The notes under the pieces: generated by a model
What the model was told of the DNA's origin: nothing
The model's database searches: none
Seen by the model: only the letters and a program-made list of their open reading frames with translations
Assembly (NCBI RefSeq): GCF_905147365.1
Contig: NC_056408.1
Coordinates: forward strand, 8,060,001 to 8,124,000
From: Aricia agestis
Taxonomy: Eukaryota > Arthropoda > Insecta > Lepidoptera > Lycaenidae
Length of the DNA: 64,000 bases
Direction: 5' to 3'
Position numbers and translations under genes: made by a program
Part shown: positions 1 through 11,600 of the stretch, piece by piece
Layout of the letters: each line of letters opens with the position of its first letter
Numbering within the stretch: position 1 is the first letter of the stretch

Positions 1-41
1 GAAACAGGCCCTAAGTCGGCTAATACGTTTGTTTTTATCAG

Positions 42-203
42 ATCGAAGAGACAAAATTTATACTGTGTAAAATATTGGCGTCAGCACCTTCAGACCAGCT
101 GCTACTTCGGGAGGCAACCAGATACCTAGGAAGGCTCTCCTTAGTCGACGACGTGTTCGCTCCATACGGCATATTCTCACTAACTCGGTCTTTTAGCGTC
201 AAG
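42..203 (+). CDS. Gustatory receptor 1, penultimate exon
   Basis: This is an internal exon of an insect gustatory receptor (Gr), a seven-transmembrane ligand-gated channel of taste neurons. It encodes 54 residues in phase 0, beginning IEETKFILCK and ending FSLTRSFSVK. It is bounded by an acceptor (TTTGTTTTTATCAG, ending at 41) and a donor (AAG/GTAAGT, at 204). The phrase LSLVDDVFAPYGIFSLTRSF fits the Gr stretch leading into TM7. It aligns without gaps over most of its length to the exon at 63290-63448 (LSLVKNIFSPLGAFSLTRTF). The next exon is at 2206. Earlier exons lie left of the window. Assignment to Gr rests on family motifs recognised by eye, plus the internal paralogue. Confidence 0.85.
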
Positions 204-664
204 GTAAGTACTAACACAATAGACAGAGCGAACCAGTAAGCCGACTTCAAACAAACTGACAATCGGCGCGAGTACCACGTAAATAATGCTACGAACGGCT
301 AGCTGAGCAACGCAGTCACAATGCGCGCGCACGCGACGTGTTTTCGAGAAAAAAGTCGGCCTACTGCTTAGTTCTATCTATTGTGAACTGTGGTACTAAT
401 AACGTTGATTTTTATCGGACAGCGCCTAAACTAAAATGTGTAAAATATCAATATGAGTTATTCACAGACGCTTCCTAGAATTTCACACAATATCTCGGGC
501 GATCAGCGTCGACGCTTACGTACTTTCAGAGAAATTGATTCACATGTGAATGCCGGACCTACTTCATTCAGTTGGGTTATGTCAGTGTAGATCGTTTTCT
601 CTCTACGTCCGATACGAATAGTTCTGTCCGTGAAAGGTACGTTATAGTAGGGGAGGTAGTGCTA

Positions 665-1060
665 TCGTTTGCTAAGTCATTTCATACCGACCAAATTTTT
701 GTCCAGCGGTAGCTTAATATTCATCAATCAATAAAATCAGCGTCAGTCGCCGCACCCGTGGTGGGATGTTAACTGAGAGTATTTCAAAGTTGTAAAAAAA
801 ATAATTGCGAAAAGTGATTTTATACCGAATGAATTTTTTATGGATGATTATTGAGGTCATGCTTAACCAAAAATGCACCGTCAGCCGTATTGCAGACGGG
901 GGATTTAACGTCAGTCGCGTTACTGAACTATGTTAAAAAATTAAAATATAAAGTCATTTCATTCCGTACAAAATTTATACAGGTGAATGTTGATACCTTT
1001 TTAATAATAAAGACCACCGTCAATCGTTAATATGCGGGTGGAAAGCCCGTCAGCCAGCGA
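665..1060. repeat. Diverged tandem repeat, about 139-bp period, three units
   Basis: Three related blocks recur at constant spacing. The phrase AGTCATTTCATACC (near 675) returns as AGTGATTTTATACC (near 817) and AGTCATTTCATTCC (near 954). A second phrase GCGTCAGTCGCCG (739) returns as ACCGTCAGCCGTA (878) and ACCGTCAATCGTT (1017). Both series give a period of 137-142 bp. The units are strongly diverged and lie in the Gr intron. Confidence 0.55.
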
Positions 1061-1526
1061 TATAAGCTATAACCAATATAGCCCTACTTCGCGCTCAAAG
1101 TATCCTGGGGCGTCGCGTAGACGACATTTCCACCTGCAAATATTCAGCTGACGGCGATTTTCGTTTGAATTAACCATAAAATTGTCTCACATAGCAATTT
1201 TAAGTAATTAATTCGATAGTCAATATTTGTGAAGAAGAATTATATACATTTTACTTTAAAAGCGCCATCTGTTGTTATATACTAAAACTAAAATAGCACC
1301 TACCAAACCTAAACGTGTATAATCTAGATATGACCTTTATTGGGTGCGAATTGGGATCTTTTTAATGTCAATTCAATACGATTTCCAACAACAACTTTGA
1401 GATACTCTCAATTTTTATTCCACCCGATCGATCGACGATCAAAACTCTTATGTATTAATAGAATAGTATTATTGTTACGATTTTCGCTCGGTATGAAATT
1501 ACTTTTTAAAATGAGCGCGACCTCCC

Positions 1527-1605
1527 CTACTATTAGAGCCTATGCGTCAAGCGGCAGCGCTGCGTCGACGCAACGCAAACGCAACGCCTGTGTGGACAGG
1601 CTCTA
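1527..1605. repeat. Short hairpin element with GAGCCTGTCC-type ends
   Basis: The ends read TTAGAGCCTATGCG on the left and ACAGGCTCTAA on the right. They form imperfect inverted repeats around an 80-bp CG-rich core with GACGCAACGC and GCAACGCC. It resembles a very small MITE, but no clean target duplication can be proved. Confidence 0.35.
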
Positions 1606-1769
1606 AGGGAGTAGACGTACGGTCACAGAATATATATTGGTACAGTAAGGGAGTAGACGGAAAAAAATCACCCCCTCATTGAAGTCAGTAGGGAGGTACC
1701 GTTTTTTAAGATTTTGTGCACCATTTTGGCGGCTTACCTATGTGCATTCATGCCGAATTACAGCTTTAA

Positions 1770-1866
1770 GTAGGTCTTATAGTCTCTGGACCCTGAGCAA
1801 AACCGTGGACAGACAGACGGACGAACAGACCGAAACTATAAGGGTTCCTTGTACGGAACCCTAAAA
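1770..1866 (+). repeat. Dispersed lepidopteran repeat, 3' end (GGAACCCTAAAAA family)
   Basis: The segment contains a run of GACAGACGGACGAACAGAC and terminates in TACGGAACCCTAAAAA. The same terminal phrase is found at 38990-39008, and reversed near 4865-4890. This is a truncated copy of a family represented more fully at 17440-17665 and 38680-39008. Confidence 0.6.
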
Positions 1867-2205
1867 ACGTGCAGGAATGTGCCGTGTGAACCAAGCCTAG
1901 GTCGTCATCTTCGGCTGGGGTTGACATTAACCCGACCACGTCACATAGATCCGCCATCTGCCTATATTCAATTTCTCTGATAATACTATCGACAAAGCTC
2001 GCTTCACCACGCATTTAAGACGAGAATCGCTTGACGGCGCCGTTGAATTGCGGACACACTTTATCGTGTTCTACCACGTCCGAGAAAAGTCGCTTTTATT
2101 AGTAGGTACTATACTGTATACTCATTACTCATTCTGCAAGTCTCGAAACGCAATATCAATTATAATATATAAATTGTATCTATAGGTAAATATTGTATTT
2201 TTCAG

Positions 2206-2268
2206 GTTATCAGTGCTATTACAACTTGTGTTGTAGCCTTGATCCAGTTTAAAATGTTCGTCGTGTAA
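2206..2268 (+). CDS. Gustatory receptor 1, last exon (TM7 and stop)
   Basis: After a TTTTTCAG acceptor the frame reads 20 residues, VISAITTCVVALIQFKMFVV, then TAA. The motif TT-x-VV-x-LIQF is the C-terminal signature of insect gustatory receptors (TYhhhhhQF), lying at the inner end of TM7. It follows the exon at 42-203 in phase 0. It is the direct counterpart of the exon at 63942. The gene is complete at its 3' end, with no frameshift or stop in the part seen. Confidence 0.88.
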   Translation, partial: VISAITTCVVALIQFKMFVV

Positions 2269-2354
2269 AGTGCATTGATAAGATCAATGGGTAGCAATGA
2301 TAATAATTTTGTGCTCGGCGCTATGTGTAAAATGGCTGGACCTATTTTTAACAG

Positions 2355-2870
2355 ACTTCCAAAAAACGAGGAGGCTGTGGATATTTTTTATTTTTTTATT
2401 TTTGTATTTTCGACCACTACTCCGCCGTTTGTGAACCGATTTTCAAAATTTTTGTTTTGTTATATTAGGGTTCACTCCAATTTGTTCCCATTTTCACAAA
2501 AGTGGTGATCTGATGATGGGATCCATGAGTAATCGAGGGAACTCCTCAAAATTTATATCGAAATATGCTACCAAAACGCAAGATTTTGCACCAAGGTATA
2601 GGTACTATAGTTCCGAAGATACTAAGAGAACTCCAGATTCCTTATAGATACAAGTTTGGGGGTTTAGGCGTTGTTTTAAGAACTGAAAGCATATTATGCT
2701 ACTATGCAAATTACATTCATCATCATCATCATCATCACTACCATGTCAGGTTCACCGATGTCACAACTCACATGATGGTTGTACATGGACACAATATACA
2801 CACAACACCATAATTATATCATCAGTCATCACGTTATGTCCTTATTTATTTGGTACATTTCATAGCGATT
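2355..2870 (+). repeat. Dispersed AACCGACTTCCAA-type repeat with (CAT)n tract
   Basis: The segment opens with ACAGACTTCCAAAAAACGAGG and continues through CTCCGCCGTTTGTGAACCG and TTTTGCACCAAGGTATA. It ends around a run of CAT triplets near 2716-2740. Related copies are at 57783-58140 and 48195-48400 (+) and 27630-28060 (minus). Small open frames here, including a poly-His one, are read-through of the CAT microsatellite and not genes. Confidence 0.7.
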
Positions 2871-3479
2871 TTAATTAAAAAAAATATACTTACTTAATGT
2901 TTTTCAAAATACATATTTCAAGTACTTACCACAAAATTGAACATAAGTAACAAATTTAACCTTTACTCCAGAGCGTAAGGCACACATTTGACATTAAACA
3001 TTGTAAAATGTTCTCGTCGCACATGTTACAATAAGCTGACAGACTTTTCAACTGAACAAAAAAAAATTACAATGTTTGCGTTGCGTTCTTTGACGCATTC
3101 AAAGATGACGAAAATTGAAGATGAAAGTGCACAGTGTGGACATACATAGCTAATCTACATCGTAATAGGAATAAGAAACACAATCGCAATTAGTATAAAA
3201 AATACTTCGTTTATACGGTTTATATTTACACGATTTTGATACATATACAGATAGAATTCCTATGCAAGTTTATAGACCTACAATAATTGCCTAGCGGCTA
3301 GCACGTGTTTACTGTTCACTTCGATTTTTTTAAAATGTATTGTTTAAAATTATCTACCTGATATTTGTGATCAGCACGTGTGACTCTTAACAAATTGTAA
3401 TAAGAATTAAGATACGTAGAATATTAAATAAGTATACTTACGCGATGGTTTACTAGGTAACTTAAAAAGAGTGTCAAAA
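2871..3479. other. AT-rich intergenic stretch, nothing supported
   Basis: There is no open frame, splice pair, tandem array or inverted repeat of note. A few poly(A/T) runs are present. Confidence 0.5.
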
Positions 3480-3857
3480 TTATTATTTTTAACAAAAAAT
3501 TAAAACCGACTTCCAAGGTAAAAACAATAATAACATCCTTATAATATGAACTCAAAAGTATTAAGTAAATATTTTTTCTTATCTAATAATGCTTTTTTCC
3601 GAATTCGGCTAAACCAGTTCCAAAAGTTTCAAATAATCTGTCAGAGAACTGAAGATTCAGCTATCTGGTACCGACTTCAAAATGATGAAGATTGAGTACA
3701 GAAATAGTTGAGGTTTAGCCGAATTCGGAAAAAGGCATTATTAGATAAGAAAAATTATTTAATACTTTTTAGTTCATATTAAGTAAATATAAGGATGTTA
3801 ATTTATTATTGTTTTTACCTTGGAAGTCGGATTTAATTTTTTGTTAAAAATAATAAT
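3480..3857. mobile_element. Foldback MITE, AACCGACTTCCAAGG family
   Basis: The left arm (3480-3616) and right arm (3711-3857) are near-perfect inverted repeats of about 140 bp around a 95-bp spacer. The outer arm reads TTTTTAACAAAAAATTAAA on the left and its complement on the right. The arms meet at CCGAATTCGGCTAAACC / GGTTTAGCCGAATTCGG. A second, diverged copy is at 48868-49168. There is no coding capacity. RNA through it would form one long hairpin. Confidence 0.8.
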
Positions 3858-4739
3858 GATTAAGTTTTTCGTGTGTCCAACTAGTGGGTTTGAGTAAAGT
3901 TTTATTCCACAATTCGAAACGATAGTAATGAATTGTTTTATGTATTCAATTATGTACGGGAATAGTTGATTTACATTCGATCTGATAAATTGTAACAGCA
4001 ATAACTATTTACTTAGTATCTTACTATTTACTATTATCTTTGGTAACAGATTATTTAAAAAATAAGATGCGTGAAGTATAACGATAGATAGTGTGAGTCG
4101 GGTCCTCTAATATGACGTACTTAATAAATAGACCCGCACTCAGAGACGTGCATATAATTACCCAATTATTGTATTTAAATAAAGATTTTGACATAAGACC
4201 CATACATTATCTAAAATGTCAAACTCGTCATTAAATTGTAGGTTAAGCATCATTAAATTACTCTGAGTGCCGTAAGTGTGGCAATGCTCTAAGTTCTAAG
4301 TCCTAAAAATGAAACACGGTTGCAAAATAAAATACTTTAATCATAAAATATGAAAATATTTTCTTACAAAATATTAAATTTTAAGTACTTAACCTAATAG
4401 TTTCTAATAAATAACAATAAACTTTTTTTAAAGAGCTTAAAAATCTTATATCTACTTATACTTATACTTAGTACTTTTGCTTACAAGAATAAGACCTATA
4501 GAATATAAGGTCAATTTCACAAAGACCCGTAAAATTGTAAAAATCAGGCTTTTTCAGCTTCCTTGCCACTTGCAACGTCAGAGCAAAAAACTTCTTTATT
4601 CTCTTTCACTCCCCAGCCTAGAATCTAGATAAATTATCACTTAATTTTAATAAGACGCTGAGTCAAATTTACGGAACAGTATGAAGATCCGATTTGACTG
4701 ATTCAATTTAGGTAACATAATATTTTGTATATTTTTAAC
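3858..4739. other. Intergenic stretch, nothing supported
   Basis: This is AT-rich sequence. A small imperfect stem occurs near 4095-4145 (GAGTCGGGTCCTC / AGACCCGCACTC). No gene or classifiable repeat was recognised. Confidence 0.45.
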
Positions 4740-4995
4740 CCCCAACAAAAAAGAGGGATGTTATAAGTTTGAGGTGTTTGTCTGCTGTCTGTCTAGTTCT
4801 GTCGTCTGTGAGGTCGTGGCATTGTAGCATCCACACTGGTAGACTATTTGAAAACTGATTTTTAGGATTCCGTACCCAAAGGGTAAAAACGGGACTTTAT
4901 TACTGAGACTTCGATGTCTGTAACTCAAGAACGGTAATAGCTAGAGAGTTGAAATTTTCATAGATTAAGTATATATTTCTGTTGCCGTCATAACA
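4740..4995 (-). repeat. Dispersed lepidopteran repeat (GGGTACGGAATCC family), minus orientation
   Basis: GGATTCCGTACCCAAAGGG at 4865 is the complement of the CCTTTGGGTACGGAACCC phrase at 38980. The flanking text (GAGAGTTGAAATTTTCATAG, then CAACAAATACTAAAAAC) matches the copies at 17480-17560 and 38870-38900 in reverse. It is non-coding. Confidence 0.65.
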
Positions 4996-5205
4996 ACAAA
5001 TACTAAAAACAAAATAAATTAAATATTATACAACAAATGTGATTATTCAAACATTTTTTGCTCGGTATAAATAATGACAACCTTAAATGTTCACAAAATA
5101 CTCAGCTGTTTTTAAACTATAATAATTAACAACAAAATTTTAATTTTTTTTGGTGTTTTTACCAGGCCATATTATTATTGTCTGGTAATTCTGTTTTAGT
5201 CAGAG

Positions 5206-5480
5206 ATATAATAATAATAATATCTATGGACGCTTCACACCACGTCACTGGCCCCGTGCTAAGTACCTAAAGGACTTGTGTTACAGGTACCAGACAACGG
5301 AAATATATTTAATACTTTTATACCATACACATATTTAAGATTTTTATTATATCATACACATATTTAATACACATCCAGACCCGGGAACATTGAAAACTTT
5401 TTGTTCCGTCGGCGGGATTCGAACCCGCGACCCCCGGCTTGAGCTACCAACGCGCTCACCACTGAGCCACAGAGGTCGTC
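5206..5480 (-). mobile_element. tRNA-derived SINE
   Basis: Read on the minus strand, the head is tRNA-like. A box A, TGGCTCAGTGG (5469-5459), is followed about 35 nt later by a box B, GGTTCGAATCC (5425-5415), the internal RNA polymerase III promoter. The body continues through AACAAAAAGTTTTCAATG, an ATATGTGTATGATATAATA segment and AAGTCCTTTAGGTACTTAGC. It ends in CCATAGATATT and an ATT-type simple repeat, as LINE-mobilised SINEs do. It sits just downstream of the giant minus-strand gene. A rearranged partial copy occurs at 34335-34486. This is not a functional tRNA gene: the acceptor stem does not pair. Confidence 0.85.
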
Positions 5481-5547
5481 AATTCTTAGTATATCAATTG
5501 TTCTAAATCTCTGGTGTTAGTGACACTTCTGCCACTCTGTGACGATT

Positions 5548-5572
5548 GATATTATTATTATTATTATTATTC
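5548..5572. repeat. (ATT)n microsatellite
   Basis: GATATTATTATTATTATTAT is a simple-sequence run between the SINE and the end of the giant gene. Confidence 0.8.
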
Positions 5573-5652
5573 TGAAGCCATTCTTCTTTGTTATTAGATT
5601 TACCTTTTTACATTAAATGGTGATTACAATATTGGTATTTAAAAGGTGGAGA

Positions 5653-8600
5653 TCACATATACGCATATCTATATTTACCGGTAAATCCGTCACGTCCCGA
5701 CTTATACATCTCACGTGGTGACGTTTTCCAAATTCTCCCGAGACTCCTCTCAATGTCCCTACGATTGCTTTCAGTGAGCCTATCGCTGTCCCTTAGAAAA
5801 TCTTTTATATTATCAACAAACATTTTCTTAACGCCGTTTAATATTTCCGTATTGCTTCGTAAATCAGAGGCAAAGTTGCAAAAGCTAGCCATTCGTAAGG
5901 CATCCCCTTCGATGTCGTCTATAACGCCACCTATTCCGTGATATTCGTTGGCAAATCGTGGTACGATTTGTGTGTGACCTAATATGTTTCGGAGTTCGAC
6001 AAACGCTTCTGCGTGTCGCTGTGGATCGACACTTGTATCAATGGTAGCTCTGATGACATGAGCCGCGTGGTATTCACGACCGAGTTTACTGTTCCTGTCT
6101 TGATACTCACTTGCTCCTTCTCTGACAACATTCTCTCGAGGAATAGCTATGTCTGTAGAAATCCTCTGAGCCGTTCCGGCAAAACGAAAGAGTCGAATAA
6201 ACCGGTCATATAAATGAGCAGCCGGGTCTTTGATGAGATCTGATTGTTCAGTTGATTCAGGGTCTTCTCGACGAGATACCCTTTGTCTATTATTTTTTTT
6301 GGCACCACCATAGAGTTTAAGACGAATTGGATACCTATGCCAGCCATTTTCAATGTGGCACCGTATTTCAGGATTTTCTATAATCTGTTTAGCCATTGCA
6401 GTTCTAAAGTTATTAGGTCCTAATTCTCTGAGCTCAGGTATAACTTCAGTCAAAGCTTGATACAAACAATCATTTTGTGGGCTTTCTAAATTACTGTTAG
6501 AAGAGTTATTTATACCTGAAATTTGGTAATGATTGTTTATTAACTCGAGTACAATAGTTTGTTTATTTGCGCTTTTAGGACCTATTAGAACTTCTTGTTT
6601 TATTCCTTCTGCGGTATTAAAAACAATAGATAGACCAGGTTTGACAATACCACGTTCTTTCAATACTGCTTCAATGACCGGTCCGGAAGTTAGAGCGCAG
6701 GTTAAATCCATTGGGATATTTTCGAGAATCATAGTAGCAAAAAGGTGAGGATTTTTTGTTTCTGCTAACAACTTCAAAACATTAGCATGATATTGGTCTG
6801 TTATAGCCTTTTCTGTTTCAGTACCCGCTGTTACTAGTTTGGTTTTAGCTTCTGTTAAATCTTTCTTGAACTGTTGTCGCAATTCCCTAAGCTTTGCTTC
6901 TAAACTTTTTTCTTTAGTAAATCTGTATATGTCCTTAATTTTTTTCCCACAAAACTTAATTAATTCGTGTAAACAATCTTCAAGTATGGGTGATATAATA
7001 TTTTGTGATATTACTTGTCCAGATTGTTGACGAAGTATATGCTTCCAATTTTCTGTTATTTCTTTTTTGAAGTCATAGTATTGTTCTTGACAAAATTTGC
7101 CATCCTCACTAGAACTTTCTTGTATATCCTTAGTTTTAATTAATTTTTCATCTATTTCTTTACATAAATTATCTATAAAATGTTCAGTTATATTTTTAAT
7201 CTTGTATAAATCATTAGCGCGGTTTGACCAAACTAAAATTTTTCCAATAATATTAACAGTAAACAAGGCACGTGACCCAACTAGTTTTTCCTTATTTGCT
7301 GCTTCTTTGACTCCTTTTACAATACTATTGGATATTTTCATGGCTGTTGGTAACATATTGTTGCCTATATTATGGTTATGAAAGAAACTGTCAGTTATTT
7401 CGCTTAAAGCCTTTTTTGCTTTACTTGAACCATATATTTTGTAGACCGTCTCTAATCTACTTGATAGCTTATTGCTATCTACTTGAGTTTCAATATTTGT
7501 TCTAATAGCAGAGCCGACATTTTCACAAAATGATTTCAGGTGTCTGTCTATTAGCGCATCTGCACCATAATTTGCTGCGCATATTGATATCCCCTTTAAA
7601 GCTTCGACGGATATACTTTTTACAATAGCCATAGTTCCTGTTTTTTTAACCAACTCTTTCCCACATGTTTCTTGAAGAGCCGGCCCAAAGAGTTTATATC
7701 CAAAACGAGAATAACGAACTCCCCATGAAAATATGGCACCCACGCCTACAGTGATCGCACTAAATATTAAACTTTTAATTTTGTGATTAAGATAATCATT
7801 CCAACTAAAGTATCCAGATCTGTAGGCGCTAGTAGAATATAACATATCACTTATGCCTTCGCTAATTAAGATAGATCCTATATGAGTCATAAAACCCATA
7901 GAATAATATAATATTATGACACCAACGGCTAATTGAATTAATCCAAAACCAAATACAACAGCTGTACTTATGAGCATTTTTACTGTATGCTTTTTCTCTT
8001 CGAATTGCTGTATGTGGTCTAAACCATTCAGAGACATAATATGCAACTCGTCTACATTTGAAAATTTATTCGAACCACATATTTCTGCAAGAGGTTTGAG
8101 AGTATTATCAGGGACAGACAGAGATTTTATTGAACTTTTTAATTGATTCAAAGTTTTCGTTAATGATCTTATCGAGTTTTCATTTCCTAATATGGATTTA
8201 TGATTTAAAAATATTTTTAAGGATTCTTGAAATGGTTGGAAATCATAATTTAAAGCTTGTTGATTTCCGTCAAACGGGGTTACTTCGTAAAGTTTTCCAT
8301 GTAAGACCTGCCCGAAAACATTGCAATGTTTTAACCAATTTGCACGGACCAAATCATCGAAAAGTTCAGGCGCTTTCCCTATAGGAACGATGCCGCTGTT
8401 ATTGAGTGTTTGAATAAATTTTTCTTTTGAAATTGGTAAACCAAATACATTTTTCACGCATTCTTCTGTAATAGTTCTTTTGTTTGTCACTTTAACATTC
8501 TTTATAATGTTTTGTTCAATCAATTCGTAAAAAAGGGCGTAATGTGGTTTAGTCATCAGTTGAATGCAAACATTTTGCTCTTTCTCAAGTAATTGTCTTT

Positions 8601-11600
8601 GTAGTTTTTGAATAGCTATTCTATAAGCAAAACATGAAAGTAATAATCCTATGACGTTACTTTTATAAATTTCTCTCGATTTAAGTTTTATTTCAAAAAT
8701 TTTTTCATATTGTACTTTTAGTTTATGCACAAATTGATTTTTATTCCTTCTTTTTTCTTCTATAATACCCTCACTGCTTAATTCGAATAATAATTCGGTA
8801 GCCTGCTCTTTATTTATTTTAATTTTATTAAAATCTTCTAATACAATCGAGTCATGTTGTTCAAAATTTGCACCAGTTATTTTAGTTGTATCAATATATG
8901 CCATTTTGTTAAAAGTTAAGGCACCTTTCTTTTTTAATATAGAATACTTTGATGGATTTAGAGATTTCAGTTCATTTTTATATAAAATTAAATTATTCTT
9001 ATTTTTTTGTTCTTTGATACAAATACCACTTAAGAAAATAGTTTTTGTGGAGTCACTGTCATTGAAAGGTTTATCGTCAAATGTTCGAATGTTACCAGAT
9101 GAAATTTTTTTGGTTAGCAAATCCAAAAAAGATGGATCTGTGTTATGTAATATTATTTCATCAACAATGACATACTTTACTTCTTTGAATATTATTCCTT
9201 GTTCTAGTAAAATTGACCAAAAGTTACCACAACTGGGCAAATGTATATGATTTTTTAGATCTTTAATGAAGACTTTTACGTCAAAATATTGATTTTTATA
9301 TCTGTCCAAAAAACTATGCAATACTTTAGAAGAAATACCAAAATCTCGGCATATGGGATCTAGTTGCATCTCGTTTACACTTCTTTTTAGCTTTGTTTGA
9401 TTAAGAAAACCTTCTTCTAATAATTTATCGTACACATCTTGTGCCTGTTGCTCATTAATATCAATACTTGAAAAATTTTGATACGTAACTGGATTACCAA
9501 GGATATCATCTACTGACTTCACAAACATATTGTAAAAATTGCTAAATATTTGCTGCTGTTGCGTATAGGCTTCAATTTGTATAATACTGTCTGGATAGTT
9601 TTCTTTAATTTTGTCAATCATTGTTGCATTATATAATAAGCGCTCAGCTTGATCTTTGAACAACTTTGCAGATTTTAGTAATGCATCTTTAAATAATTTG
9701 CGTTCGTTCTTGGTTATGTCTGGAGCAAAAGGCACGAGAAGACGAATCTGTGGTAAGGTCTCCAAATATTCCCAGTTTATTTGTTTGGAAATTGTAAATG
9801 CTTTATAATAATGTGCTGCCTCTGAAAAGTTCGTCTCATTTTTTATAACCGTATTAAATAGAGCAAGTGCTTGCTCGAAATTATTTTGTGTCAGGAAATA
9901 TTTTCCTAAAATTACCATTGCTATCGGATTCTGTTTAACCAAATCGTAACATTTTTGTGTAATAAATTCACTAACACCTACACGTGTTAAGTCACATGTA
10001 AGATTATCCAAGTGATCATAAAATAATTTAAAAGATTCATTTAAATTCCCATAATCTTCTGTAAATTTATCACACGTTTTGTCATCAAGCCAAAAAGCCC
10101 AATTATCTAAGCAACACTGCAACAAAATAGATTTAACTTCCGGTGCTATATTTGAAGTAGTTAAATGATTTTTAATTTTTTCGAATAGTTTTTTAAATTT
10201 ATCAAAACACTTTTCTTCGTTTTTAATTTTATTATTGTACTCGACATTGATTGAAGATATTCTGTTTACTTCTTCCAAATCTCGTTCCTTTTTTAAATTC
10301 CATACTTTGCATGTAACGCTACCTTCATAACTCCCATCGACAAATATAAGTCTTCCGGTTCCTTTATCGCCACTTCTTGCTGCTCGCCCAAATGCTTGTC
10401 TTTCGATACGAGTATTTGTAGGTAGATACGTTAAGCAGACATGTAATCCCCCATTCAATCTTAAGTGATCTGTTAAAATTATATCAGTACCCCGTCCAGC
10501 GAGATTAGTCGCTATAATAATTTGGCTTCTTCGTAACTTTTTGATGCCACGTGCAATATCGAACTCCTCATAATCTCTTGTATATGTATAAATATTTTGA
10601 ATCCCTTTGTTAGTAAGACTTTTTTGTATTAGTTCGACGTCTTCTACATACTGACAAATTATAAGTATCGATCTCATTTCCTTGTTAACAACCGTTTCAA
10701 CTTCGTTATGTATATTTTTTATCCATATTTCTTTATTTTTACAAACAATTGGAATACACTCATGAAATTGTTTTGATTTGGCTGTCGGGACAGTCACAAA
10801 GTCTACCATATGAACTTCCTTTAGTAAGTTTCTCTCACGCTCTGATCCTAAAGTACCAGTTAATCCATATAATTTTCTGTATAATTTAAAATAAGACACA
10901 TTTGAAATAAAAACTGCTTTTAAACTTTGCATTGTTAGTTTGCAACCATGTTTGAGTTGTAAAAATTGATGTAAGGCGTTATCCCATTGGGCGCTAATTT
11001 GATCTGTCCCAGTGGCCCTATCAATTATTGTGATGATTGGATTTCCATCTGAAATTGTTTTAGTTCTATCAACATCCACAACGTAATCATGTCCAGCCGT
11101 CATATAGAAAGCGGCAAAGGCACTCTCAATCCAAGATTCTAAATGTTTCTCAATGAAATTGTTCAGATATTTAGGAACATAAATAAAACGCTGCCTTTCA
11201 ATGCATTCTCTTAACATATACATGATTTGCTCCTTCAAATATAATAAGTCAGTTGGAAGTTTATCCAAATTAACATTGCTCATATTTTGTGCTATTAGCC
11301 GCCCGTTACGTTCAATTATTTCATTATTTACAAGGAAATTCCAGATCTTTATTTTTTTGATTTCGTCTATTTCTCTATCAAGTTTCTCAATATCACTTTT
11401 CTTAAGTATCCCAAACATATCACTTAAAATCGACTCTTTTATTTTTGAGATGTTCATAAATTCAGAAATATTTGTTGCATCCTGCATAGGCCTATTGACG
11501 TTGCACCATATATAAACATAAACCGATTCTAACTTATCTAAGCCTGCGATATCATGTGATAAGTAAATAGTATTGTTTCCTTTATCAAGTAACATGCTAT

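Larger units (their letters stand above)
204..2205 (+). other. Intron of gustatory receptor 1
   Basis: This is the 2.0-kb phase-0 intron between the Gr exons. Both splice sites are canonical (GTAAGT donor; TTTTTCAG acceptor). It holds a degenerate tandem repeat (665-1060), a short hairpin element (1527-1605) and part of a dispersed lepidopteran repeat (1770-1866). No other coding sequence is supported. Confidence 0.7.

Noticed and set aside
2565..2878. Poly-His and poly-Ser open frames
   Set aside because: They are read-through of a CAT microsatellite inside a dispersed repeat.
5405..5480. A stand-alone tRNA gene
   Set aside because: Boxes A and B are present, but the acceptor stem does not pair. 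The sequence continues into a SINE body ending in a simple repeat.
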